From: Spirochaetales bacterium
Lineage (GTDB): Bacteria > Spirochaetota > Spirochaetia > SZUA-6 > DRHE01
Assembly (NCBI GenBank): GCA_016935715.1
Contig: JAFGQJ010000160.1
Span: 1 to 7,591, forward strand
Direction of reading: 5' to 3'
DNA length: 7,591 nucleotides
The position numbers and the translations under genes are program-made. Every line of letters starts with the position of its first letter. Within the stretch, counting starts at the first letter, position 1. Below, one piece after another: positions 1-7,053 of the stretch. The notes beneath the pieces are model-generated. The model did not search any database. It saw nothing but the letters and a program-made list of their open reading frames with translations, and was not told the DNA's origin.

Positions 1-252
1 GGCGGCGGCCAGCTCACGGTCGTCGAGAAGATCGGCCAGGACCTCCTGGCGGTAGCGGATCGTGTCCGCGTCCTGACAGAGGCCCAGGAGGATCCGGGAG
101 ACCGTTTCCCGCTGATCCGGTTGATCGCAGAGGGCGGCGATCGTCGTGTCCAGATCTAGATCGACCGTGCTGCGCTGAGCCAATCCCTCGGAGCTGGCGG
201 GGGCCCTGCCCGCGCCCGACGGGTAGAGCATGCTGATCGGCTCGTGCTCCAC
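1..252 (-). CDS. MutS-related protein, N-terminal part (runs off window)
   Basis: Partial gene: 84 codons are visible, read on the minus strand from GTG at 252 to the left edge, with no stop. The N-terminal region has a short lead-in (ISMLYP near residues 6-11), then an acidic stretch (VDLDLDTTIAAL, 30-41), then DADTIRYRQEVLADLL (61-76). From memory, this 'LYP ... DLxLD ... TIxYRQEVLxDLL' pattern opens the MutS domain III/V-type homologues, which lack the mismatch-recognition domain. The ATPase part would lie outside the window, so the assignment rests on this pattern alone. The GTG start overlaps the TAG stop of the upstream gene (TAGTG) and follows a GGGGAG ribosome-binding run only about two bases away. 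ATG at 231 (residue 8) is the alternative start. The overlap suggests translational coupling and membership in the uvrA operon. If it is MutS-like, it would be a DNA-binding ATPase acting in repair or recombination. Confidence 0.6.
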   Translation of the reverse strand, partial: MEHEPISMLYPSGAGRAPASSEGLAQRSTVDLDLDTTIAALCDQPDQRETVSRILLGLCQDADTIRYRQEVLADLLDDRELAAA

Positions 253-536
253 TACTCCCCTTTTCTGCTCCGCATCGAGCGCAGATCCCCGCTGCCCGCA
301 TCGATCTGAAAGACCTTGTACTCCCGCTTGAACTCCGCCGACTGCCCGATCAGGGTGGCCATGGGTCCGCCGGAGGTCGATTCCTGGCGCCGGGTGAATC
401 CGATGGTGACGTTCCAGAATTTGTTGTCCTCCGAGAGATCCACCTCCTCCAGCAGCACGTCCCTGAACTGATCGGTCTGGTACATGTCCCCGAGGTAGTC
501 CATCGCCCTGGCCACCGCCTGTTTCACATCCACCAT
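252..536 (-). CDS. Small conserved-looking protein of unknown function (94 aa)
   Basis: A soluble 94-residue protein with no signal peptide or membrane segment. Layout: an N-terminal helix with repeated Ala/Val (residues 3-19), an acidic segment LLEEVDLSEDNKFW (28-41), a beta-like stretch WNVTIGFTRR (41-50), a Gly/Ser/Thr loop (51-68), and a final strand pair, EYKVFQIDAGSGD (72-84). The ordering helix, 'LEEV...W.VTIGF', 'YKVFxIDaxxGd' resembles small single-domain bacterial proteins with a PepSY-like strand-turn ending, but I do not recognise a named family and assign no function. The ATG at 536 is well supported: AAGGAT lies at 548-543, just after the stop of the DinB-like gene, leaving a 12-bp gap. 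The TAG stop overlaps the GTG of the MutS-like gene. Both neighbours' spacing indicates an operon, so a repair-linked accessory role is possible but is inference only. Confidence 0.8.
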   Translation of the reverse strand: MVDVKQAVARAMDYLGDMYQTDQFRDVLLEEVDLSEDNKFWNVTIGFTRRQESTSGGPMATLIGQSAEFKREYKVFQIDAGSGDLRSMRSRKGE

Positions 537-548
537 TGGATCATCCTT

Positions 549-1130
549 TCAACGCGGCACCAGCGCCACGATGTCCTCGCTCCTCCACTGGTAATCCGAG
601 CCCCACAGCAGCCGCAGCAGCCCGATCTGCCCGGAATGATACGTCCAGTGCCAGGCGAGCTGTCCCATCACGGCCCTCACGGAAAAGGTGACGCCCTCTT
701 TCTTCCGCACTTCGTCGATAGCCTCGATCTTTGCGAGCGCGATCCTGGAGTACTGCCCCTGCACCGTCCGGCAGATGTCGATCAGGGCGTGAGCCGTGTA
801 GCCGGAGGGAGGAGGCCCGCCGATGTTGCCGAGGCTCGCCTTCTCGATCTGCCCCCAAAGGGCCTCGGGGACTTCGCGTCCCGTGATCCGCCTCACCCAC
901 CAGGCTTCCGCCCAGGCCATGTGCAGAACCAGCATCGAGATGGTCAGGTAGCTGCCGCCGGCCGCGAACTCCAGGGCTTCCACGGGCAGATCCTCGATCT
1001 GATCGTACACCCGCTCGGCCAGCTCCTGCAGCTGAGCCACACCGTGGGCAAGCTCCGCGTTGGCGAAGCCCGCCGGCGGCTTCAGGGAGTAGCGCCGCGG
1101 GCGGCCGGTCTTGACTGGTATTTCCTTCAT
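549..1130 (-). CDS. DinB/YfiT-like helical-bundle protein (193 aa)
   Basis: A helical protein with the metal-site pattern of the DinB/YfiT-like putative metalloenzyme superfamily: His70 in LVLHMAWAEAWW (67-78), and His161 and His165 in AWHWTYHSGQIGLLR (159-173). That 'HxxxHxGQI' element is the clearest family mark. Three histidines would bind a divalent metal. Some characterised relatives are thiol-dependent transferases, many have no known reaction, and this superfamily is unrelated to DNA polymerase IV, which is also called DinB. The 193-aa length is slightly above the usual 150-180, with a basic N-terminal extension (RPRRYSLK, 10-17). The ATG at 1130 follows 32 bp after the uvrA stop. The only ribosome-binding match is a close AGGT, so translation may lean on coupling. 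The frame stays open further upstream inside the uvrA 3' end, but those residues are an out-of-frame reading of uvrA and look spurious. The gene sits in the repair operon; its role there is unknown. Confidence 0.8.
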   Translation of the reverse strand: MKEIPVKTGRPRRYSLKPPAGFANAELAHGVAQLQELAERVYDQIEDLPVEALEFAAGGSYLTISMLVLHMAWAEAWWVRRITGREVPEALWGQIEKASLGNIGGPPPSGYTAHALIDICRTVQGQYSRIALAKIEAIDEVRKKEGVTFSVRAVMGQLAWHWTYHSGQIGLLRLLWGSDYQWRSEDIVALVPR

Positions 1131-1162
1131 ACCTGTATTGAGCGCCGAACTGCGGTGGAGTG

Positions 1163-4100
1163 TCAAGGTTGAGAAGACGGGGTGTCGGGAAGCACCTTTC
1201 TGCGCTGCTGCAGGAACTCTGCCAGGTACCTTCCCGTGTGGGACCCGTTGGAGCCGGCCGCCACGGCCTCCGGCGTTCCCAGGGCCACCACCCGGCCTCC
1301 CCCGCAGCCCCCTTCGGGACCCAGGTCGATGATCCAGTCCGCCTCGGCGATGATGTCCAGGTTGTGCTCGATGATGACCACTGTATTGCCGGCATCCACC
1401 AGCCGCTGGAGGACCCGGATCAGCTTTTCCACATCCGCCATGTGCAGCCCGATGGTGGGTTCGTCCAGCACGTACAGGGTATGAACGGAGCTCCCGGTCT
1501 TGGCGAGCTCGGTAACCAGCTTGATCCGCTGCGCCTCCCCGCCGCTCAAGGTGGGGCTGGGCTGGCCCAGGGTGATGTATCCCAGCCCCACGTCCTGGAG
1601 CAGCCGCAGAGCCCTGTGCACCGCCGGGTGGGTGGAGAAAAACTCCGCAGCTTCGTCCACGCTCATGGCCAGCACGTCGGCGATGCTCCTGTCCCTGTAG
1701 AGCACGGACAGGGTTTCGGAGTTGAAGCGTCTGCCGCCGCACACGTCGCAGAGGACCTTCACATTGGGAAGGAAGCTCATCTCGATCTTCTGCACCCCCT
1801 GGCCGGCGCACTCCTCGCAGCGGCCTCCGGCCACGTTGAAGGAGAAGCGGCTGGGCGTGTAGCCCCGCATGCGTGCCTCCGCCGTGCGGGCGTAGAGCTT
1901 GCGGATCTCGTCCCAGAAGCCGACGTAGGTGGCCGGGCAGGAGCGGGGGGTTTTCCCGATCGGGGTCTGGTCCACCTCGAGGATCCGGCCGACCTGCTCC
2001 CATCCCACGATACGCTCGCAGCCGGCCAGGCGGGGGGAGGCGGGGGGGATGGACTTCCGGCGGCGGCGGGATGCCACCAGGTTGTGGAGATTCTCGTACA
2101 GCACCTCCCGGACCAGCGTGCTCTTGCCGCTGCCGCTGACCCCGGTCACGCAGACCAGCCGCCCCAGGGGGAGGCGGATGCGGAGGTTCCTGAGATTGTG
2201 CAGGCGGGCTCCGACTATCTCCACCCGGGCGTCGCCCGTTCCGATGCGCTGCCGGGCGGCCGACTCCCGCCGCCGGGAGGAAAGGGGATGCTCCAGGGGC
2301 TGCCTCAGGTAGCGGCCGGTGAGGGAGGAGCGTTTGCGCACCAGCTGGCTCACGCTCCCCGAATGGACGAGCCTGCCCCCGTTGATCCCGCCCCCCGGGC
2401 CGAGATCGATCACGTGCTCCGCCTGCCGGATCGTCTGTTCGTCATGTTCCACCACGACCACCGTGTTCCCCTTGGCCTTCAAACGGCCCAGGGTGTCCAG
2501 GAGCAGCTGATTGTCCCGGGCGTGCAGCCCGATGGTGGGCTCGTCCAGGATGTAGCAAACCCCCCTGAGGTTGGATCCGAGCTGTGAGGCCAGCCGGATG
2601 CGCTGTGCCTCCCCGCCACTCAGCGTGGGGGCCGCCCGGTCCAGGGACAGGTAGGGAAGCCCGACCTGGCAGAGGAATTCGAGTCGGGAGCGCAGCTCCG
2701 CCAGTATGTCCCGGGCGATTTCCGCCTCCCGGCCCCGCGGCCTGAGTCCTCCGAAGTACCGGGCGGCCGCTTCCACCGACAGGGCCGTTATCCGGGATAT
2801 GCTGCGCCCCCGGTAGCGCACCGCCAGAGCCTCCGGCTTAAGCCGCGCCCCGCCGCAGGAGGGGCAGACCCGCACCGGTCCCTCCCACCACTCGTTCCAC
2901 CAGATCTCCTCCCCGGTCTGCTCCTCGTCGAATCCGGACAGCTGCAGCCCCGTGCCGTAGCAATCCGGACACCAGCCGTGTTTGGAGTTGAAGGAGAACA
3001 GGCGCGGATCGAGCTCCTCGAAGCTGCGGCCGCAGCCGGGGCAGGCCCGGGCTGTGGAAAACGCCGCCTGCTGCGGCTGCCCGCCGCCGCGCCTCCCGTT
3101 CCGGCCGGCCTCCCGCGCATCTCGCGCCCCGACCGCGGCCACGTACACCACACCCCTTCCGAAGCTCAGGGCCCGCTCCAGCAGCTCCCGCAGCTTCGGC
3201 GCCGAGGCGTTGGCCACCTTGAGGGATCCCACGGGCAGCTGGATGTCGTGCTCGCGGAAGCGCTCCAGGCGCGGCCAGGCTTCGGTGGGCAGCATGCAGC
3301 CGTCCACTCTCAGGTGCGCGTAGCCCTTGCCCGCCGCCCATCTGGCGAGATCCGTGTAGTACCCCTTCCTGGCCGTCACCAGCGGCGCCAGGATCCACAC
3401 CTCCGTCCCGCGGAACTCTCTCAGGACGCGGACGGCTATCGTCTCCAGGGTTTGCGCCTGGATCGGCAGCTGACACTCCGGGCAGTATTGAATACCGAGC
3501 TTGGCGAACAACAGGCGCAGGAAATGGTAGATCTCCGTCATGGTGGCAACCGTGCTCTTGCGCCCCCCGCGGCTGGTGCGCTGCTCGATGGCCACGGTCG
3601 GAGGCACGCCGGCCACCCCATCCACGTCCGGCCGGCTGGCCGGCTGGACGAACTGCCGGGCGTAGGCGTTGAGGGACTCCAGGTAGCGGCGCTGCCCCTC
3701 GGCGAACAGGATGTCGAAGGCCAGCGTGCTCTTGCCGCTGCCGCTCACGCCGGTCACGACGGTGAAGCGATCCCGCGGTATGGTTACGTCGATCCCCTGC
3801 AGGTTGTGCTCCCGGGCGTGCCGGATGGCGATCCGGTGATCCGCCGAGGGAGGGTCTCTCGACTCCTCCGTCTGCTGCCCGGCGGGGGGTGTCGCAGCGG
3901 GAGGCGCCTGCGCCGCAGCGGGCTCGATCGCCGAACCTCCGGCCTCCCGGTAGCGCTGTAGCGCCCGGCCCGTGTGGCTGTCCTGCACCCGCAGGATCTG
4001 CCCGGGGGGGCCGCAGGCCACGACGCGGCCTCCCTGCTCTCCCCCTTCGGGGCCCAGATCGACGATCCAGTCCGCCGCCGCTATCACGTCCAGATTGTGC

Positions 4101-6931
4101 TCGATCACCACCAGGCTGTGACCCGCCTCCAGCAGGCGCTGAAAGGCCTGCAGCAGCGTGGCGATGTCCTGGAAGTGGAGACCGGTGGTCGGTTCGTCGA
4201 AGAGAAAGAGCACGGGCCTGCCCCGCGCCGTGCCGCCGCCTCCTCTGCCCGTGCCGCCGCCTCCTCTGTCCCGGCTCTTGACCCCGGCCAGATGCCCCGC
4301 CATTTTCAGCCTCTGTGCTTCACCGCCGCTCAGGGTGGGCACCGGCTGTCCCATCCTGAGATAACCCAGGCCCACGGCCCGCAGCGGGTCCAGCAGTCTC
4401 TGGATCTCGGCGGACCCGCTGAAGAAATCGCAGGCCTCCTCCACGGTCAGCTCCAGGATCTCCGCGATCGATTTTTCCCGGAATCGGCGGATCTTCCCGC
4501 GCTCCCGGCCGGTGGATCCGTTCGAAGGGAGTGTGGGAGCTATCCTGACATCCAGGACCTCCGGGCGGTAGCGGGTGCCGTCGCAGTCGGGACAGCGGAG
4601 ATACACGTCGCTCAGGAACTGCATCTCGATGTGCTGAAACCCGTTGCCGCCGCAGGTGGGGCAGCGCCCCTTCCCGGAATTGAAGCTGAAGGTGCCCGCG
4701 GTGTAGTCCCTCTGGCGGGACAGCGGATGCGCGGCGAAAATCTTGCGGATCGGATCCAGGGCGCTGACGTAGCTCGCCGGATTCGAGCGGGTGGTCTTGC
4801 CGATCGGAGACTGGTCGACCAGCACCGCCTCCGAAAAGTGCCTCCGGAACCCGCGTATCTCCCGGTGCCGCCCCGGCTGTTCCACCGGCCTGCCCTGCAG
4901 CCTGCATACCCCCCTGTACAGCACGTCCTGGATCAGGGTGGATTTACCGGAGCCGCTGACTCCGGTGACGCACACCAGGCGGTTCAGGGGAATGGCCACG
5001 TCGATGTTCTTGAGATTGTGCTCTTCGGCGCCCAGTATCTCCAGGAAGGTCCCACTCCGCCCGGTCGTCTGCGGGCCTTCGCCGGACCTGCTGCTTCCCG
5101 GCCCGGGAGTATCGTCCGGCTGCCGGTCCCGGGCGCGTCTCACCTGATCCAGGACGCTGATCCCACCGCTGAGGTACCGGCCTGTCAGCGAACGCCTGTC
5201 TCGGCGAAGCTGTCCCAGGGAGCCGAAAAACACGATCTCTCCACCCCTGTCTCCGGCCCCGGGTCCCAGGTCCAGGACCAGGTCGGCGGCCCGGATCACC
5301 TCCGGATCGTGTTCAACCACCAGCAGCGTGTTGCCCGCGTCCCGCAGGCGCTGCAGGACCGCGATCAGCCGCCGGATGTCGCGGGAGTGCAGGCCGATGC
5401 TCGGCTCGTCCAGGACGAACAGGGAGTTCACCAGGGAGGTGCCCAGGGCGGTGGTCAGGTTGATGCGCTGCACCTCTCCGCCGCTCAGGGTGCGGGACTG
5501 CCGATCCAGGGTCAGATAGCCCAGACCGACCTCCACCAGGTAGCGCAGGCGGGAGCGTATCTCCACCAGGAGCAGCTCGGCGGCTTCGGCGGCGGCACCC
5601 GTGCCGGCTTCGGCGGCGGCACCCGTGCCGGCTTCCGCGGCGCTCATCTCCCGGAAAAAGGCGTGGCAGCGATCGATGGGCAGGAGCGTCAGCTCGTGGA
5701 TGTTCATGCCCCTGCCGGGTCCGATGCGCCAGAGCAGGGCCTCCCGCTTGAGCCGGGCCCCGCCGCAGTCGGGGCACAAGTGGTAGGCCCGGTACTTGGA
5801 CAGAAGCACCCGGATGTGCATCCTGTAGGCTTTGGTCTCCAGCCAATCGAAGAAACCCTTTATCCCGTACCAGGTCCCCTCTCCCCGCCACTGCCCCTCC
5901 ATCACCCACTGCCGCTGCGGTTCGCTCATCTGCCGCCACGGAACGTCCAGCGGGATGCCGCGCCTGCGGGCGAAGCGGACCAGGTCCCTCTGGCAGCCCT
6001 GGAAGCTCGGGCTCTGCCACGGACGCACGGCCCCCTCGGCAAGGGTTTTCCCCTGATCCGGGATCACCAGGTCCGGGTCGATGCCTATCACCCGGCCGAA
6101 GCCGCGGCAGATGTCACAGGCACCCACGGGTGAGTTGAAGGAGAACAGGTTGGGCTGCGGATCGCGGTAGTGGATGTCGCAGTCGGGGCAGTGCAGGTCG
6201 TTGGAGAAGCGAAGGGGCTGCTGCGGCTGCCCGTCGCTGTCAACGGGATAGATGACCACCCGGCCGTGACCGAACTTCAGGGCTGCCTCCAGGTCTTCGA
6301 TGATGCGGGATCGGTTGCCGCTTTTGAGATCGACCCGGTCCTGGATCACCTCCAGAACCGAGTCCTGCCGGCGGTGGATGCGGGTGTACCCCTGTCTCAG
6401 GAGCAGCTCGCGCACCTCCTCCGCGCTGAAGTTGTGGGGGATCGAAACGGGAAAGACGATCAGCAGGCGGGGCGCCGCCTGCCCCTCCGCCCGCCGGCGC
6501 CACCGGAGGAGAGTCTTCCAGATGCTGTCCGGGGAGTCCCGGTGGACCTCTCTGCCGCAGCCGCCGCAGTACAGCCTGGCGGTCCGGGCGTAGAGCAGCT
6601 TGAGGTGATCGTTCAGCTCGGTCATCGTGCCCACGGTGGAGCGGGAGGTGCGCACGGGATTGACCTGGTCGATGGCGATGGCCGGAGGGATCCCTTCGAT
6701 GCGGTCCACCCGGGGCTTGTCCATCCGGTCGAGGAACTGCCGGGTGTACGGGGAGAAGGTTTCCACGTACCGCCTCTGCCCCTCCGAGTACAGGGTATCG
6801 AAGGCCAGGGAGGACTTGCCCGATCCGCTGACTCCGGTCACGACGATCAGCTTGTTCAGCGGGAGCTTCAGATCGAGGGACTTGAGATTGTTCTGCCGGG
6901 CACCTTCGACCAGGATGCAGGAGTCTGACAC
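1163..6931 (-). CDS. uvrA: Double-length UvrA: two fused UvrA copies, four ABC ATPase modules
   Basis: UvrA finds bulky DNA lesions in nucleotide excision repair and loads UvrB; it normally acts as a dimer of about 940-aa subunits. This 1922-aa chain is two UvrA units in tandem: copy 1 about residues 1-992, an Ala/Pro/Gln linker 993-1030, copy 2 1031-1922. Walker A (GVSGSGKS) occurs at 33-40, 657-664, 1061-1068 and 1597-1604. Signatures are LSGGEVQR at 482-489 and LSGGEAQR at 867, 1437 and 1795. Walker B DEPS/DEPT lies near 508, 912, 1463 and 1823, with switch His at 541, 945, 1496 and 1856. Four-Cys zinc sites: 248/251/272/275, 757/760/780/783, 1297/1300/1321/1324 and 1705/1708/1728/1731. 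Additional CxxC pairs lie at 122, 386, 1150 and 1356. Copy 1 keeps an insertion domain (about 283-383), which copy 2 lacks. Two low-complexity duplications sit in copy 1 (431-450, 886-903). GTG at 6931 is the only plausible start: the first glycine-rich loop begins at the usual distance, and an in-frame TAG lies upstream. No frameshift is seen. It probably heads the minus-strand operon. Confidence 0.95.
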   Translation of the reverse strand: MSDSCILVEGARQNNLKSLDLKLPLNKLIVVTGVSGSGKSSLAFDTLYSEGQRRYVETFSPYTRQFLDRMDKPRVDRIEGIPPAIAIDQVNPVRTSRSTVGTMTELNDHLKLLYARTARLYCGGCGREVHRDSPDSIWKTLLRWRRRAEGQAAPRLLIVFPVSIPHNFSAEEVRELLLRQGYTRIHRRQDSVLEVIQDRVDLKSGNRSRIIEDLEAALKFGHGRVVIYPVDSDGQPQQPLRFSNDLHCPDCDIHYRDPQPNLFSFNSPVGACDICRGFGRVIGIDPDLVIPDQGKTLAEGAVRPWQSPSFQGCQRDLVRFARRRGIPLDVPWRQMSEPQRQWVMEGQWRGEGTWYGIKGFFDWLETKAYRMHIRVLLSKYRAYHLCPDCGGARLKREALLWRIGPGRGMNIHELTLLPIDRCHAFFREMSAAEAGTGAAAEAGTGAAAEAAELLLVEIRSRLRYLVEVGLGYLTLDRQSRTLSGGEVQRINLTTALGTSLVNSLFVLDEPSIGLHSRDIRRLIAVLQRLRDAGNTLLVVEHDPEVIRAADLVLDLGPGAGDRGGEIVFFGSLGQLRRDRRSLTGRYLSGGISVLDQVRRARDRQPDDTPGPGSSRSGEGPQTTGRSGTFLEILGAEEHNLKNIDVAIPLNRLVCVTGVSGSGKSTLIQDVLYRGVCRLQGRPVEQPGRHREIRGFRRHFSEAVLVDQSPIGKTTRSNPASYVSALDPIRKIFAAHPLSRQRDYTAGTFSFNSGKGRCPTCGGNGFQHIEMQFLSDVYLRCPDCDGTRYRPEVLDVRIAPTLPSNGSTGRERGKIRRFREKSIAEILELTVEEACDFFSGSAEIQRLLDPLRAVGLGYLRMGQPVPTLSGGEAQRLKMAGHLAGVKSRDRGGGGTGRGGGGTARGRPVLFLFDEPTTGLHFQDIATLLQAFQRLLEAGHSLVVIEHNLDVIAAADWIVDLGPEGGEQGGRVVACGPPGQILRVQDSHTGRALQRYREAGGSAIEPAAAQAPPAATPPAGQQTEESRDPPSADHRIAIRHAREHNLQGIDVTIPRDRFTVVTGVSGSGKSTLAFDILFAEGQRRYLESLNAYARQFVQPASRPDVDGVAGVPPTVAIEQRTSRGGRKSTVATMTEIYHFLRLLFAKLGIQYCPECQLPIQAQTLETIAVRVLREFRGTEVWILAPLVTARKGYYTDLARWAAGKGYAHLRVDGCMLPTEAWPRLERFREHDIQLPVGSLKVANASAPKLRELLERALSFGRGVVYVAAVGARDAREAGRNGRRGGGQPQQAAFSTARACPGCGRSFEELDPRLFSFNSKHGWCPDCYGTGLQLSGFDEEQTGEEIWWNEWWEGPVRVCPSCGGARLKPEALAVRYRGRSISRITALSVEAAARYFGGLRPRGREAEIARDILAELRSRLEFLCQVGLPYLSLDRAAPTLSGGEAQRIRLASQLGSNLRGVCYILDEPTIGLHARDNQLLLDTLGRLKAKGNTVVVVEHDEQTIRQAEHVIDLGPGGGINGGRLVHSGSVSQLVRKRSSLTGRYLRQPLEHPLSSRRRESAARQRIGTGDARVEIVGARLHNLRNLRIRLPLGRLVCVTGVSGSGKSTLVREVLYENLHNLVASRRRRKSIPPASPRLAGCERIVGWEQVGRILEVDQTPIGKTPRSCPATYVGFWDEIRKLYARTAEARMRGYTPSRFSFNVAGGRCEECAGQGVQKIEMSFLPNVKVLCDVCGGRRFNSETLSVLYRDRSIADVLAMSVDEAAEFFSTHPAVHRALRLLQDVGLGYITLGQPSPTLSGGEAQRIKLVTELAKTGSSVHTLYVLDEPTIGLHMADVEKLIRVLQRLVDAGNTVVIIEHNLDIIAEADWIIDLGPEGGCGGGRVVALGTPEAVAAGSNGSHTGRYLAEFLQQRRKVLPDTPSSQP
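4229..4270 (-). repeat. 21-bp tandem repeat encoding a Gly-rich loop in uvrA
   Basis: Two 21-bp units (4229-4249 and 4250-4270) differ at one position (4269). In frame they give GGGGTGR-like heptads at UvrA residues 888-901, between the second ABC signature (867-874) and its Walker B strand (908-915). In ordinary UvrA the signature-to-Walker B gap is about 16 residues shorter, so this is an insertion in a normally compact part of the ATPase fold, probably looping out at the surface. Confidence 0.85.
5582..5635 (-). repeat. 24-bp tandem repeat inside uvrA (2.25 copies)
   Basis: Two perfect 24-bp units (5582-5605 and 5606-5629) are followed by the first six bases of a third before the match breaks at 5636. 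The unit is a multiple of three, so the frame is kept. It encodes a doubled AEAGTGAA-type segment at UvrA residues 431-450, in the hinge between the second CxxC element of copy 1 and its first ABC signature. Flanking codons are Ala/Glu-rich, consistent with a helical or flexible spacer. The pattern looks like slipped-strand duplication and may vary in length between strains. Confidence 0.9.
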
Positions 6932-6970
6932 GGATTTCTCGCTTCTTCTTTTGCGGGATTCGCCTCCTCT

Positions 6971-7000
6971 AATCTAATCACCGGCGGCCGGCAGCGACAA
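6971..7000 (-). promoter_or_regulatory. Weak candidate promoter for the uvrA operon
   Basis: On the minus strand, a -35-like TTGTCG (7000-6995) and a -10-like TAGATT (6976-6971) are separated by 18 bp. Each matches the sigma70 consensus at four of six positions. The position, about 40 bp before the uvrA GTG, is suitable, and nothing better is visible in the 122-bp divergent spacer. I see no LexA-type box that I would defend. Confidence 0.25.
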
Positions 7001-7016
7001 GGGAATGACGGAGCTG

Positions 7017-7045
7017 TTGACAAAACAAGAATAATGATGTATATA
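7017..7045 (+). promoter_or_regulatory. Sigma70-type promoter of the toxin-antitoxin operon
   Basis: A perfect -35 TTGACA (7017-7022), a 17-bp spacer and a -10-like TATATA (7040-7045) face the antitoxin gene. A second TATATA register at 7042-7047 gives a 19-bp spacer. A start about six to eight bases past the -10 falls at or next to the antitoxin ATG (7054), so the message would be leaderless or nearly so. The -10 lies inside the palindrome at 7034-7053, so bound repressor would block the promoter. Confidence 0.7.
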
Positions 7046-7053
7046 TACATCAT
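7034..7053. promoter_or_regulatory. Perfect 20-bp palindrome, likely antitoxin operator
   Basis: The left half ATGATGTATA (7034-7043) and right half TATACATCAT (7044-7053) are exact reverse complements with no spacer. The symmetry ends at the base before the antitoxin ATG and covers the -10 element. Ribbon-helix-helix antitoxins, alone or with their toxin, usually bind such palindromes in their own promoter and repress the operon. The outer ATGATG/CATCAT pieces could be the two half-sites. Binding here is inferred. Confidence 0.75.

Noticed and set aside
541..1395. 284-codon minus-strand frame overlapping the DinB-like gene
   Set aside because: It is rich in Arg/Gly/Ser with no motif, while the overlapping frame at 1130-549 has the HxxxHxGQI metal-site pattern and good operon spacing.
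1131..2003. Upstream extension of the DinB-like frame into uvrA
   Set aside because: The residues encoded there are an out-of-frame reading of UvrA copy 2. The recognisable protein begins at ATG 1130.
3842..3955. Possible end of one uvrA gene and start of a second
   Set aside because: The reading frame is continuous through the Ala/Pro-rich linker with no stop, so this is a fusion as sequenced.
3974..6133. 719-codon open frame on the plus strand, antisense to uvrA
   Set aside because: It covers the conserved UvrA motifs on the other strand and its protein is a low-information reading without any family pattern. High GC makes such antisense frames long. The same applies to 1160-2587, 2978-3961 and 6170-6928.
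6981..6991. CCGGC-G-GCCGG inverted repeat in the divergent spacer
   Set aside because: Only five-base arms around one base, which is expected by chance in GC-rich DNA. It is not a usable hairpin and not a clear operator.
6868..7053. Minus-strand 61-codon frame starting in the spacer
   Set aside because: Its start lies in the AT-rich operator, it has no ribosome-binding site, and it overlaps the uvrA N-terminus in another frame.
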